Positions 8,748 to 18,588 of a DNA stretch of 64,000 nt are shown here, piece after piece. A program made the position numbers and the translations under genes. The stretch covers positions 434,001 to 498,000 of the forward strand of contig CAWCTX010000009.1 in assembly GCA_963798505.1 (NCBI GenBank). The letters are read 5' to 3'. How positions within the stretch are numbered: position 1 is the first letter of the stretch; each line of letters begins with the position of its first letter. The notes below the pieces were generated by a model. It searched no databases and was not told the origin of the DNA. It saw only the letters and a list, made by a program, of their open reading frames with translations. This DNA comes from CAVWSM01 sp963798505. GTDB taxonomy: Bacteria > Actinomycetota > Actinomycetes > Jiangellales > Jiangellaceae.

Positions 8748-10027
8748 CTACGTCCGAGGGTGAGCGGGCAGCCGAGACAGCAGAGGCCGTCTTCCGCGAG
8801 GAATGGGGTCGGCTGCTCGCCACGCTCGTCCGTTGGGTCGGTGATCTGGACCTGGCGGAGGAGGTCGCCTCCGACGCCATGGCGGCGGCTCTCGAGCGTT
8901 GGCCGGTCGACGGCGTCCCGCAGAACCCCACGGCCTGGCTGCTCACGACCGCACGCCGTCGAGCCGTCGACCTGCTGCGCCGGCGCAAGACCTACGCCGC
9001 CAAGCTCGCCGTCCTGCAGGTCGAGGCATCTCGCGCGGAACCCCACTGGACCAGCTCGGAGGCCGAGGGCGCGCCGGTCGTCGACGATGACCGACTGCGG
9101 CTGTTCTTCACCTGCTGCCACCCGGCGCTCGCGGCCGAGGCTCGCGTCGCGCTGACCCTGCGCTATCTCGGGGGACTGTCGACGGCCGAGGTGGCCCGTG
9201 CATTCCTGGTGCCCGAGGCGACGATGGCCCAGCGGCTGGTCCGCGCCAAGCGGAAGATCAGCCAAGCGCAGATCCCCTACCGCGTCCCGTCGGCCGACGA
9301 GCTCCCGGAGCGGCTGTCTGCCGTACTCGCCGTCATCTATGTCATATTCACCGAGTCGTACGCCGCCAGTGCCGGCCCCCAGTTGGTCCGCCCCGACCTC
9401 GCTGACGAGGCGATCCGGCTCGCGCGCATCCTGCGGCGGCTGCTGCCCGACCAACGCGAAGTGGCCGGACTGCTGGCCCTGCTGATGCTCGTCGATGCCC
9501 GGCGGGCCGCGCGTAGTGACCCCGCCGGTGACCTCGTGCTGTTGGAGGACCAGGACCGCTCGCTGTGGGACGACGCGCTCATCGAAGAGGGGCGGTTGCT
9601 CGTCACCGAGGCCCTGCGCGGTGGCTCGCCCGGTCCGTACGCGCTGCAGGCCGCGATCGCGGCCCTGCACGACGAGGCCCCGGCCTTCGAGGCGACCGAC
9701 TGGCGGCAGATTCTTGCGCTCTACGGACTGCTGCGACACACAGCGCCGTCACCGCTCGTGGAGCTCAACCGCGCGGTCGCGCTCGCCATGGTTGACGGCC
9801 CGGCCGAGGGCCTGTCGATGCTCGACGAGATCGCGGCAGCCGGCGCGCTGGACCGATACCACCCGCTGCACACCGCACGCGGCCGCCTACTCGCGGAGGT
9901 CGGCCGCCACACGGAGGCGGCCGCCGCCTACCGTCGCGCGCTCGAGCTGGTCGGCAACGAGCCGGAGCGTGCCTACCTCGAACGCTGCAAGGCAGCAGCC
10001 GAGGAGGCGACGCGGCTCACGCCCTGA
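8744..10027 (+). CDS. ECF42-type RNA polymerase sigma factor
   Basis: 427 residues from the GTG at 8744. Region 2 (about 15-85) and region 4 (about 115-170, with LRYLGGLSTAEVARAFLVPE) form a standard ECF core. A long C-terminal extension of about 250 residues (ERLSAVLAVIYVIFTESY, then helical TPR-like repeats, LNRAVALAMVDGPAEGL, and YRRALEL near the end) is typical of the ECF42 group, which pairs with DGPF proteins instead of an anti-sigma factor. That pairing is present here with a 4-bp overlap. The C-terminal repeats are thought to control activity. It converges on dinB with an 11-bp overlap. Confidence 0.93.
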   Translation: MTTSEGERAAETAEAVFREEWGRLLATLVRWVGDLDLAEEVASDAMAAALERWPVDGVPQNPTAWLLTTARRRAVDLLRRRKTYAAKLAVLQVEASRAEPHWTSSEAEGAPVVDDDRLRLFFTCCHPALAAEARVALTLRYLGGLSTAEVARAFLVPEATMAQRLVRAKRKISQAQIPYRVPSADELPERLSAVLAVIYVIFTESYAASAGPQLVRPDLADEAIRLARILRRLLPDQREVAGLLALLMLVDARRAARSDPAGDLVLLEDQDRSLWDDALIEEGRLLVTEALRGGSPGPYALQAAIAALHDEAPAFEATDWRQILALYGLLRHTAPSPLVELNRAVALAMVDGPAEGLSMLDEIAAAGALDRYHPLHTARGRLLAEVGRHTEAAAAYRRALELVGNEPERAYLERCKAAAEEATRLTP

Positions 10028-11066
10028 AGTCAACCCGCACGCCGAGCAGTCTTACGGGGCGGTGCAGGTCGAACTTGTCGAGCAGGTCGACCGCGGCCTT
10101 GGCAACGGTGTCGGTGTCTGTCGTCGGCTCGGCCAGCTTGTGCTCGCGGGTGTTGGTGAAGAACGGAACGACGCGAACCTTGACCCCCACGCGGAACACC
10201 TGTCGGCCCTCCGACTCAGCCTCGGCGGCGAGCTCCCGTGCCAGCCGGTCCACCTGTTCCTCCACTGCGGCACGTTCCACGAGATCGACCCGGAAGGTCG
10301 TCTCCCGGCTACGCGACCGTGGCTCCCATGGCTCGGCGCTGACCGTTGTGCTTCCTGCGCCCCGGCCGACGTCTCGCAAGTAGGGCCCGATCGTCGGGCC
10401 GAACCTCGCGGCCAGTTCGTCCGGGTCCGCTGCGGCAAGCTGAGCGACCGTGTGCACGCCGAGCCCGTCGAGCTTGCGGGCGGTCTTGGCCCCGATGCCC
10501 CACAGCTCGACCGTCGGCCGCTCCCCCATCACCTGCATCCACTCGGCCTTGGTCAGCCGATAGACGCCCGCCGGCTTGGCGAAGCCCGTCGCAATCTTCG
10601 CCCGCAGCTTGTTGTCGCCGATGCCGATGGAGCACTCGAGGGCGGTCGCCTCGCGCACTGCCAACTGGATCTGCCGAGCCAGCGCCTCAGGGTCGTCAGT
10701 GCGGGCGCCAAGGAATGCCTCGTCCCAACCCCACACCTCGACGACGATCGGGAACGTACGAAGAGTCCCCATCACCCTGGCCGACGCGGCCTCATAGGCA
10801 GGCGCGTCCGAGGCGAGGAACACCGCCTGCGGGCAGCGCGCCAACGCCGTACGCAACGGCATGCCGGACCGCACGCCGAACGTCCGCGCCTCGTATGACG
10901 CCGTGGCCACCACCTGGCGGAGCTGGGTCGGGTCACCGTTGCCGCCGACCACCACCGGCAGGCCGCGCAACTCGGGTCGACGGAGCACCTCGACCGCGGC
11001 GATGAACTGGTCGAGGTCGACGTGCAGGATCCACGAGCGTCCAGCCAACGTGCTCTGTGCCATCAC
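10017..11066 (-). CDS. dinB: DNA polymerase IV (Y-family translesion polymerase)
   Basis: 349 residues. The catalytic carboxylates are visible: Asp17 in HVDLDQF and Asp115/Glu116 in WGWDEAFLG. The following segments match the palm and thumb: SYEARTFGVRSGMP, the helix-hairpin-helix region VELWGIGAKTARKL, and a C-terminal little-finger domain (about 235-349). It lacks a clear beta-clamp motif at the very end. A second Met (11063) could be the start. Y-family polymerases bypass DNA lesions. No LexA box is visible in the short gap to the divergent PHP gene, so damage control is not shown. Confidence 0.94.
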   Translation of the reverse strand: MMAQSTLAGRSWILHVDLDQFIAAVEVLRRPELRGLPVVVGGNGDPTQLRQVVATASYEARTFGVRSGMPLRTALARCPQAVFLASDAPAYEAASARVMGTLRTFPIVVEVWGWDEAFLGARTDDPEALARQIQLAVREATALECSIGIGDNKLRAKIATGFAKPAGVYRLTKAEWMQVMGERPTVELWGIGAKTARKLDGLGVHTVAQLAAADPDELAARFGPTIGPYLRDVGRGAGSTTVSAEPWEPRSRSRETTFRVDLVERAAVEEQVDRLARELAAEAESEGRQVFRVGVKVRVVPFFTNTREHKLAEPTTDTDTVAKAAVDLLDKFDLHRPVRLLGVRVDFRA

Positions 11067-11110
11067 TCCCAGTGTGGTGCAGGTTCACTCACCGGGTAGC
11101 GTCGGTGGCG

Positions 11111-12234
11111 ATGCTGCAGCTCCTGTTCGGCGATCTGCACAACCACACGTTGCTCTCCGACGGCGCAGGCGACCCGCGCACCGCGTTCGCCGCCATGCGC
11201 GCCGCCGGGCTCGACTTCGCCGCGCTGACCGACCACGCGTCGATCCCGCACCATGGCATCGAGACGGTCATCGACGCGGCCGACTATCCCGACGACGACG
11301 CGCGCGCGCTTGCGCTGCTCGCCGCCGCACAGCCTCGACGACGACGGATGGTTGCTGCACCGGCCAGCTCGCTGACGCCGCCGACGTGCCGGGGACGTTC
11401 ACGGCCATCCGCGGCTTCGAGTGGACCGAGCCGTGGCTGGGGCACGCCAACGTCTGGTTCAGCGATGAGTTCCACCACGTACGACGCCGGCGCGCATGGA
11501 CGGCCTGCATCGCTGGCTCGCGGAGCAGGCAGCCGGACGCACTGTTCGGCTACAACCATCCCGGGCGCGAACCCGGGCTGATTCGCCGACTTCGCCCTCG
11601 ACCCCGAGCTGGCCCCGACCGAATGGTCTCGCTCGAGGTGTTCAACCGCTATTCCGACTTCCTCTTCGAGGGCTGGTCGCTCACTCGCACGTCGCCGGTC
11701 GCCGCGTGCCTCGATGCCGGGTGGCGGCCTGGGTTGGTCGGCAGCAGCGACGAGCACGGAAGGTCGTACGGACTCATCGGCAAGGGACGTACAGGACTCT
11801 GGGCCGAGGAGCACTCGCGGCGAGGCGTCCGCGAGGCGCTGCTCCAACGCCGGACATTCGCAACGCGTGAGGTGGGCCTTCGGCTGGATGCCACCATCGG
11901 TGATGCACCCATGGGCTCGTCACTCTCGCGTGGCGGGCGCCGGCAGCTAGTCGTCGACCTCGAGGCGGGCGAGGGGGCGTCCGACGAGATCGTGCAGCTG
12001 CAACTGCTAGGTCCGTTGGGCGTCGACGGCACCCCGACGGTCCTCACGCTTGCCGACGCCAAGCTGGGGACGGTCACCGAGGTTGACGTGGACCTGCCCG
12101 ATGACGGGTGGGCTCTGCTTCGAGTCGCGCACACCGGACGCCACAACGACAAACCCGGACCTGACGGCCATCCGGGCAATTCGTACGCGCTCGCCTACGC
12201 CAGCCCTTGGTGGCTCGGCAATTCCGCGCATTGA
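11111..12234 (+). pseudogene. PHP-domain metallohydrolase (DUF3604-like), multiply frameshifted
   Basis: Starts at the ATG at 11111 with the metal-binding PHP signatures FGDLHNHTLLSDG and FAALTDHAS. The frame changes near 11325-11370 and again around 11490-11600: DALFGYNHPGREPG, the flanking RWLAEQ-type segments and MVSLEVFNRYSD are spread over three frames. From about 11620 to 12234 it is open, with LVGSSDEHGRSYG and the beta-rich C-terminus. Such proteins hydrolyse phosphate esters or related bonds with a trinuclear metal site; the substrate is unknown. At least four indels are needed to restore it. Divergent from dinB. Confidence 0.8.
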
Positions 12235-12286
12235 GGTTGAACCGGCATGCGAGGGGGAAGGACTCCTGTGAAGGAGGTGCGCCCAC

Positions 12287-12430
12287 ATGGTGTTCCTGTT
12301 GTGGATTCTCGCGGTGATCCTCGTGGTGTGGGGGATCGTGATGCTGGTCCGCGGCCAGATCCTCGGTGGCATACTCGCCATCATCGTCGGCCTGCTCGTA
12401 GGCCCCGGGGGGATAAGCGTCTTCACCTGA
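12287..12430 (+). CDS. GPGG-motif small membrane protein
   Basis: 47 residues: a membrane segment (about 2-24), a short basic loop around Arg23-Gln25, a second hydrophobic stretch (about 27-38) and the signature GPGG followed by ISVFT at the end. A good ribosome site (AAGGAGGTG, 12271-12279) lies 8 bp upstream of the ATG. This matches the small actinobacterial family named for its GPGG motif, for which no function is known. Confidence 0.85.
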   Translation: MVFLLWILAVILVVWGIVMLVRGQILGGILAIIVGLLVGPGGISVFT

Positions 12431-12452
12431 CGATGCGGGTACCTTCAAGGGC

Positions 12453-12695
12453 ATGAAGGGCGATCGCGTGGAGATCGTGATCGATGCCGGCAACGGCTTG
12501 CGCACCTACGAGATCGAGGCCACGCGAGCCGGACGTCGCGTCGAGACGACGGTCAGCCGTGGCATCGCAGAGGTCACCGAGGTGACCCGCGGCGGCACGG
12601 TCGTACGCTCTGCGCGGTTCATGGCCACTCGGGTTGTTGCGCTGGTCGAGCACCCCGCCAACCAGAAGGCATCGTCGCCAGGATCGCCCAGCTGA
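12453..12695 (+). CDS. Small conserved-looking hypothetical protein
   Basis: 80 residues: alternating beta-type residues (RVEIVIDAGNGLRTYEIEAT), a basic turn (RAGRRVETTVSRG), and another beta section (IAEVTEVTRGGTVVRSARF) ending MATRVVALVEHP. No membrane segment or signal. The frame has the codon bias of its neighbours and reads better than the opposite strand. It follows the GPGG gene by 22 bp and may be cotranscribed with it. I do not recognise a characterised family. The last ten residues may be extra if the true stop was lost. Confidence 0.65.
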   Translation: MKGDRVEIVIDAGNGLRTYEIEATRAGRRVETTVSRGIAEVTEVTRGGTVVRSARFMATRVVALVEHPANQKASSPGSPS

Positions 12696-12887
12696 GCACC
12701 ACCAGCGCGGTCGCGAACACTGCTCCACCTCGACCTCGTCAGAGCACGGCCGAGTGGGTGTCTGTGGACATCCGCCCCCGCTGATGGTCGGCTGTGGACA
12801 GCGAGTGGCCGGAAACCCTTGCGGATTAAGGGATCCCGACCACTTGCACAGCCGAGTTCTGTCAGACCCACCTTGTAGATTCCAGGC

Positions 12888-14426
12888 ATGGAAGCGCACT
12901 CGACCCCACTGCCGACTCACACCGGTGGAGTCCGCGCTGGGCGCCGCCCACACTGCGGTGGCCGACCTCCTCGATGCCGACGTGTCGGTGCTCGGCTCGT
13001 CGCTGCTGGTCGACTCGTTCGACGACCTCGTCCGGCTGCGGCGAGCGACCGAGGCGGCCTATCTGCGGCTGCTCGGCGAGGTCGACGACCGCAAGATCGC
13101 CACCGACGTCGGCGCCAAGTCGACCGCGGAGTGGCTGCGGCTGCGCCACAACCAGGTCGGCTCGGTGCGTGACGTGGGCGCGGCCCGCGCCATCGGCCCG
13201 GACGGCGACCTGCGCGAGATGGGTGCCGCACTCGCGGACGGTCGGATCTCCCGCGAGCACCTCGACGTGGCGGTGCGCTGCCTCGCGCGGATACCCGCCC
13301 ACCTCAAGGACGAGCAGCGCGGCAAGCTCGCACAGTTCCTGACCGAGCAATCCGAACAGTTCGCCCCCCGCGACTTCGAAGACGTCGCCAACGCGCTGCT
13401 CGGCGTGCTCGACCCCGACGGGTCCCGCACGTTCGACCCGGACGCGCACCAGCGCAGGTCACTGACCAAGGCCGAGGATGCGACCGGGATGCTGGCCGGG
13501 CGGTTCCTGCTCGACCAGATCGGCTCGGCCTGGTTCACCGCCGCGCTCGCACCACTACGCCGCCCCCGACCCGGCCGCCTGCGCCGTCGACGAGCACGGC
13601 CAACAGACCCTCCCGGTCAAGGACACCCGCAGCAGCGCGCAGCGCTACGCCGACGCGCTGGTGCTGATGGCCAAGGCAGCGCTGGCCAACGCCGGCGAAC
13701 GCGGCGGCGAACCACCCCGCATCGTCATGCACACCAAGCCCGACCAACTCGCCGACGCCGCCCACACCAGAAACGACCGACGCAGTGGGGACGGCGACAG
13801 CGTCACCGACAAGCCTGACGCGGCGGACGCAGACGACCGCGCACGCGGACGACGACCCCGGATGACGCGGAAGGCACCGCACCAGAGGGGGCTCCGACAC
13901 CGACGCCGGCGACGCCGGGTAACAGGGACACGCGCCGCGGGCGCCGACGCGGCCGGGGTTGGCCCGCTGCGAGCAGACCGGCCACCTGTCATCTTTGGCG
14001 CTGGGCGTGCTGTCCTGCGACGCGGTCCTGGAGCGCTGTACGGTCGGCCCGTTCGGGCAGATCCTCGACTACGGCCGGGCCCGCCGGCTGGCCTCCCCGG
14101 CGCAGCGCCGCGCACTTGCCGCCCGCGACGGCGGATGCCTCATCCCAGGCTGCGGCGCCCTCCCCGCATGGACAGATGCGCACCACCGCATCCCCTGGCA
14201 GCAAGGCGGCCCCACCAACCTGTCGAACCTGTTGCTGCTATGCCCCCGGCATCACACCGAGGTGCATGCCGGCACGTGGGTCATCGTCCCACGCGGCGGC
14301 CTCCCCTGGGTGATCCCACCGAAATGGCTCGACCCCCACCAACGACCGCTGCGCAACCAACTACCCGGCACCATCGACCAAGCCCACCGACTCGCCCAAC
14401 AACTGCTCTTCGACGACACCGGATAG
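12888..14426 (+). pseudogene. DUF222/HNH endonuclease (13E12-type), frameshifted
   Basis: The ATG at 12888 opens MEAHSTPLPTHT; the frame changes within 35 bp and continues with the long helical DUF222 region (VADLLDADVSVLGSSLLVDS ... LTKAEDATGMLAGRF). A second break lies near 13545-13560 and a third within 13830-13960. The last part has the HNH core: CLIPGCGALPAWTDAHH, WQQGGPTNLSNLLLLC and PRHHTEVHAG, with the Cys pair and the HNH histidines intact. The group is numerous in actinobacteria (REP13E12 in mycobacteria) and is thought to be a DNA endonuclease. A second copy is at 58827. No LexA box was seen here. Confidence 0.88.
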
Positions 14427-14550
14427 ACTTTCAGAGGCGCACGAGTCAGGCAGCCACCAAGGCCAGCCCCCATCCAGGAGCCGATCGGCGCCGAACTCCC
14501 CTCTGACCGGACCGTGACAGGAGTTCTCGATCGGCGGGGGTTTGACGCCC

Positions 14551-16071
14551 ATGCGAGCCCGTTCTGACCAGACCACAACGACGCCCACCGGCCGGCATCG
14601 GCGGCCCCGACCACGCAGGAACCAGCGGCTAGTCCCGGCGCTCGGGCTGGCTGCGGTGGTGGCCGTGAGCGCATTGGCCGGCTCCGCGATCGGCGGTACG
14701 ACGTCGCAGAACATGCGCGAGGTCATGCTCGACGCCGGCGGCGTCGTCGACCCGGCGGTCGAGCCCTATCTCGAGCCGGAGCACCTCGAGGCGGTGCCGG
14801 TCGGGCCCGAGGAGGTCGCGGAGCCCGTCGAGGCCGTGTTGACCGGCATGGATATCACCGAGGAGCTTGGCGAGAGCGGCATCCCGGCAGTTGCGCTTCA
14901 GGCGTACATGGACGCGGCCGACCGCGTGGCGACGACCGATCCCTCATGCGGCATCCGCTGGACGCTGCTGGCGGCGATCGGGCGTGTCGAGTCCGACCAC
15001 GGCCGGTTCGGTGGCGCCAAGCTGCAGGAGGACGGCTACGGCACCAAACCGATCCGCGGCATCCCGCTGGACGGACGAGAAAACGTGGCGCTGATCCGCG
15101 ACTCCGATGGTGGCGCGCTGGACGGCGACACGACGTTCGACCGCGCGGTCGGACCGATGCAGTTCATCCCGTCGACCTGGGCCTCCTTTGGTGTGGATGC
15201 CGACGACGACGGCAAGAAGGACCCCAACAACATCTTCGACGCGGCGGCCGGTGCCGCCGAGTACCTGTGCGACGGCGACGGCGACCTGACCGATCCCGAT
15301 CAGGCCGCGCGCGCGGTGCGCCGCTACAACAACGCGGATGAGTACGTGCGCGTCGTGCTGAACCTGGCCGCCAGGTACGAGCGCGGCGAGGTTGTCGACG
15401 GACCGCCGTCCGATGACCCGGCGGACGAGCAGTACGACGCCTCGGACGGCTCCGGGTACGAGTTCGAGTACGACGCCGAGGAGGAGTACTCGTACGAAGA
15501 GGAGCCCGAAGAGCCCGCCGTCGACGACGAGGTCATCACCGCCCTGCCGGCCGACCCGGCGCCCGGGCAGACCGCCGCGCCGGCACCGCCGGCTCCCGCG
15601 CCTCCCGCTCCCGCGGCTCCGCCTGCCGCTCCTCCCGCACCGCCGGCCCCGGCACCTACTCCGGAGCCGCCGGTCGAGCAGCCGGCCGAACCGCCGGCAT
15701 CGCCCGCACCAGACGCGAGCGCGCCCACCGAGACCCCGGCGCCGGACGAGTCCGCACCCGCGGAGTCCCCTGCGCCGACCGAGCCGGCAGCTCCTGAGCC
15801 CTCGGACGAAGCACCGGCACCCGAGGAGCCGCCTGCGACCGAAGAGCCGCCCGACAACGCGGCCGTGGGTTGGGCACCGGCGATGCGGGAGGTCGTTGTC
15901 AAGGTGCTGACGCAGACACCGCCTCCCCCGGCTGATGTACCCGCCCCGGCACCCGAGGCACCCGCCCCGGCACCCGAGGCACCCGCCCCTCCGGCTGAGG
16001 CACCGGCCGAGCCGCCCGCCCCCGCGCCCGAACCGGTGGCTACTGAGCCGGAGTCGCCGGCCCCCGGCTGA
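14551..16071 (+). CDS. Lytic transglycosylase with membrane anchor and Pro/Ala/Glu-rich tail
   Basis: 506 residues from the ATG at 14551; a TTG at 14542 is an alternative start. A basic N-terminus precedes one membrane segment (about 28-48). The catalytic domain (about 110-290) is of the MltB/SLT_2 type, with Glu in AAIGRVESDHGRFGG as the likely acid, AVGPMQFIPSTWASFGVDAD, and VRRYNNADEYV. The last 200 residues are a low-complexity Pro/Ala/Glu tail that could cross or bind the wall. It cleaves peptidoglycan glycan strands outside the membrane. A hairpin follows at 16118. Confidence 0.93.
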   Translation: MRARSDQTTTTPTGRHRRPRPRRNQRLVPALGLAAVVAVSALAGSAIGGTTSQNMREVMLDAGGVVDPAVEPYLEPEHLEAVPVGPEEVAEPVEAVLTGMDITEELGESGIPAVALQAYMDAADRVATTDPSCGIRWTLLAAIGRVESDHGRFGGAKLQEDGYGTKPIRGIPLDGRENVALIRDSDGGALDGDTTFDRAVGPMQFIPSTWASFGVDADDDGKKDPNNIFDAAAGAAEYLCDGDGDLTDPDQAARAVRRYNNADEYVRVVLNLAARYERGEVVDGPPSDDPADEQYDASDGSGYEFEYDAEEEYSYEEEPEEPAVDDEVITALPADPAPGQTAAPAPPAPAPPAPAAPPAAPPAPPAPAPTPEPPVEQPAEPPASPAPDASAPTETPAPDESAPAESPAPTEPAAPEPSDEAPAPEEPPATEEPPDNAAVGWAPAMREVVVKVLTQTPPPPADVPAPAPEAPAPAPEAPAPPAEAPAEPPAPAPEPVATEPESPAPG

Positions 16072-16117
16072 TCGCCGCGAACCGGTCCGATGCCCGTGTC
16101 CGTACTCCTCTGCGAAC

Positions 16118-16142
16118 GGCCGCCGACGCACGGTCGGCGGCC
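16118..16142 (+). terminator. Perfect 10-bp hairpin before the RTX-type gene
   Basis: Arms GGCCGCCGAC / GTCGGCGGCC with the loop GCACG. It lies 46 bp after the transglycosylase stop and 8 bp before the ribosome site (GGAGAGGA) of the next gene. There is no T tract. It could end the upstream transcript or shape the 5' leader of the RTX-type gene. Confidence 0.55.
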
Positions 16143-16162
16143 ACGCAACGGGAGAGGACACC

Positions 16163-17158
16163 ATGGACAACACGGGCATACGCAGGGCGACTCGGCTCGG
16201 AGTCGCCGCCGGCGCCGCGGCCATCCTTGCCATCGGCTTCGGAACACCTGCCTCGGCTCACGGACACCGACAGGGATCCGCCTCGGTCAACAGCGACACG
16301 CTGACAGTTGAAGGGACGAGGCAGGCCGACAGGATCGCGTTGCGACTCGCCGCCGGTCAGCCGGGATTCCTGGAGGTGGACTTCGGCGACGACAACAGCG
16401 CCGAGTTCAGCTTCGACCGGGCCACATTCAGCCGGATCCATGTGCAGCTGCGTGCCGGCAATGACGAGTTCCGTGTCGACCAGACCAACGGTGCGTTCGC
16501 CGACGAGTCACTCGCCGTCCGAGCCGGCCACGGCAATGACACACTCAACGGTGGCGACGGCGCGGAGCTGTTCGAAGGCAACGCCGGGAACGACTTCGTC
16601 GACGGAAACCGGGGTGACGACACCGGTCTCATGGGTGCCGGCGGCGACACCTTCCGCTGGGATCCGGGCGACGGTAGCGACATCATCGAAGGCAAGAGCG
16701 GGTTCGACACGCTCGACTTCAACGGCGCCGGCGTCAACGAGAACATGACCTTGCAGGGCAACGGCAGGCGAGCCCTGTTCCTCCGCGACGTGGCCAACAT
16801 CCGGATGGACATGAGGGGCGTCGAAAGGCTGGACCTGACGGCGCTCGGTGGTGCCGACAGAGTGACGGTCGACGACATGACTCGTACGGACTTCCTCCAG
16901 GCTGACGTCGACCTTGGCGGTGCCGATGCCGCCGCCGACGTGGTCCAGGTGATCGGTACCCAGCGGGCCGACAACGTCACCGTCACCGCCGACGGGACCC
17001 GGGTCGACGTGTCCGGGCTCAAGACCCGCACAAGCATCACCGGCAGCGAGGTGGCCGACCAGCTCCAGGTGCGGACCCTCGGTGGCGACGACAACGTCAC
17101 GATCGACCCGGCGGTTGCTGCGCTGCTGACCGCGACTGCCGATCTGGGCGCCGAATAG
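16163..17158 (+). CDS. Secreted protein with RTX-type calcium-binding repeats
   Basis: 331 residues, with a ribosome site GGAGAGGA before the ATG at 16163. A signal peptide ends near residue 32 (TPASA then HGHRQG). Glycine/aspartate nonapeptides of the hemolysin-type calcium-binding class lie at about 120-160 (GHGNDTLNGGDG, GNAGNDFVDGNRGDD) with weaker ones later (GGADRVTVDD, GGDDNVTIDP). This is a small parallel beta-roll protein exported by the general pathway, with no RTX type I secretion signal and no enzyme domain. Role unknown, possibly surface or matrix binding. Confidence 0.88.
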   Translation: MDNTGIRRATRLGVAAGAAAILAIGFGTPASAHGHRQGSASVNSDTLTVEGTRQADRIALRLAAGQPGFLEVDFGDDNSAEFSFDRATFSRIHVQLRAGNDEFRVDQTNGAFADESLAVRAGHGNDTLNGGDGAELFEGNAGNDFVDGNRGDDTGLMGAGGDTFRWDPGDGSDIIEGKSGFDTLDFNGAGVNENMTLQGNGRRALFLRDVANIRMDMRGVERLDLTALGGADRVTVDDMTRTDFLQADVDLGGADAAADVVQVIGTQRADNVTVTADGTRVDVSGLKTRTSITGSEVADQLQVRTLGGDDNVTIDPAVAALLTATADLGAE

Positions 17159-17171
17159 CCAAGTCCGCCGT

Positions 17172-17221
17172 TGATCACGAAGGGTTCGGGTCCGTTGGCG
17201 GGGCCGAACCCTTCGTGATCA
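17172..17221. terminator. 18-bp perfect inverted repeat, convergent terminator
   Basis: Arms TGATCACGAAGGGTTCGG (17172-17189) and its exact reverse complement (17204-17221), with a 14-nt loop. It sits between the RTX-type gene (+) and the convergent membrane gene (-) and serves as a terminator on the plus strand. The stop and last codons of the minus-strand gene lie inside it. Confidence 0.85.
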
Positions 17222-17735
17222 CGGGTCTAGAAATGTCGAAGGCAGAGAGGACAGCCGCGCTGATGCTCAAGAATCCTGAGGCGAAGGCCAGCAGGATCGC
17301 CCAGGTGAGGTCCTCCCGGGTGGGGTGGAACCCGCCTAGGATCCACGGGACAGTGACGATGAACACCACCGCCACAGATCCCAGCAGCTCGTTGAGCAAC
17401 AGAGCACTGGAGCGCGAGACTCGCGCGACCGGCATCACGCGACGGGCACTGTCGACGTTGGCGGCGACAAGCGTGACGCTAAGCAGCAGGAAGAGCCAGC
17501 GGCTCCACACGAGCTCCAACGCGACCAACGAGATCGCGAGGCCGATGGTGATCGCGTAGAGAATCAGCACGATGCGCGTGCCGGATCGGAAGTACGGCTC
17601 CATGACGTCCCGAGCGGCAGCCGACCGGCTGAAGCCGTTCTCGACAAAGAAGAAGACGCCGACGAGGAAGAGTCCGACCAACGCGGACGAGACCTCGGCG
17701 ATGTTGAGCAGGAACGCGTCGGACACCGGCCTCAT
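17175..17735 (-). CDS. Four-helix membrane protein of unknown function
   Basis: 186 residues with hydrophobic segments at about 10-31, 52-75, 80-95, 111-133 and 140-165. A charged loop (NGFSRSAAARDVMEPYFRSG) separates the first two. The last 16 residues (PVITKGSAPPTDPNPS) are encoded by the terminator hairpin, so the natural C-terminus might have been extended by insertion of that element. No family recognised. The gene stands alone on this strand. Confidence 0.8.
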   Translation of the reverse strand: MRPVSDAFLLNIAEVSSALVGLFLVGVFFFVENGFSRSAAARDVMEPYFRSGTRIVLILYAITIGLAISLVALELVWSRWLFLLLSVTLVAANVDSARRVMPVARVSRSSALLLNELLGSVAVVFIVTVPWILGGFHPTREDLTWAILLAFASGFLSISAAVLSAFDISRPVITKGSAPPTDPNPS

Positions 17736-17864
17736 GCCCAGTCAACCTAGCGTCGGGGGCGGACCCTTGCTGCGACACAAGGGGCCCCTGCGTCGATAGG
17801 TTCGACGCGGGGTGCCATTGCGTCGAAACGTGCAAGCCGCCCGCACACCTGCCAGGATCGGCCG

Positions 17865-18588
17865 ATGGCTCGCTTTTCGACGGCGCAGCGGGCCGGCGTG
17901 ATGTCCCTGGCCTGTGTGGCGGTGTTCTGGGTCGGGATCGCGGTCGCCGGTTGGCTTGCCCCTGGCTACTCCCCACGCGACGACTACATCTCGGCTCTCG
18001 CGTCGCGGGGCTCCTCCGCAGCGCCGCTGGGCATCAGCGTGCTGACCGCGCTGGGCCTGGCGTATGTCGCAGCCGCAGTGGCGGTCTGGGCCGTCGTGGC
18101 AGGCGCGCGTCCTGTCGCTGATGCTCGCCCTGGCCGGAGTCGCGGGTCTGCTCGTCGCCATCGCGCGGATGAGCTGTGCCAGTGGCGCGGCCGGGTGCGG
18201 GATCACGATCCGGTCGGGGCATGACGCCATCGCGACGACTCATGGGTGGGCGGTGGCGCTCAACGGGGCGTTCGTCGGGCTCGGGATGGTGGTTGTCGCG
18301 CTCGGACTGGTCAAGGACCGTCGACCGCCCTGGCCCGTATGGTTGCGGCTGGCCAGCGTGGCACTCGCCGTCGCATCGCTGTCGCTTGCGCTGCGCATCG
18401 GCGAGCCGGACGCCGGACTCTGGCAACGCCTGTGGGTAGCAGTCAACTCGGGCTGGCTGGTGCTAGTGGTCACCTGCGCGACCCGTCCCTGGAGTAGAAC
18501 AGGCGAATGCGTGAGTTCTTCGCTGCCCGCGCAGCCGACTGGGAAGACCGGTTCCCCGACGACGACCCGCTCTACGCCCAGGCGGTAG
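17865..18588 (+). pseudogene. DUF998-family membrane protein, frameshifted
   Basis: The ATG at 17865 starts a polytopic protein with the DUF998 signature GYSPRDDYISALASRGS after the first helix. Near 18098-18106 the frame changes and continues as RVLSLMLALAGVAGLL, then four more helices to about 18500. The true end is unclear: the open frame runs to 18588, overlapping the start of the methyltransferase gene, while a stop in another frame is at about 18498. DUF998 proteins are integral membrane proteins of unknown role. The overlap is likely an artefact of another indel. Confidence 0.75.

Noticed and set aside
12888..14426. Reading the HNH gene as part of a mobile element
   Set aside because: No terminal repeats, target duplication or integrase are visible; the 13E12-like family is usually chromosomal.
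14427..14550. Possible c-di-AMP (ydaO-type) riboswitch before the transglycosylase
   Set aside because: Such switches are common there in actinobacteria, but the conserved motifs could not be found in this leader.
14944..16233. Long minus-strand open frame (429 codons) with Gly/Arg-rich sequence
   Set aside because: It is the mirror of the Pro/Ala/Glu-coding transglycosylase gene; composition is biased and no domain or ribosome site is present.
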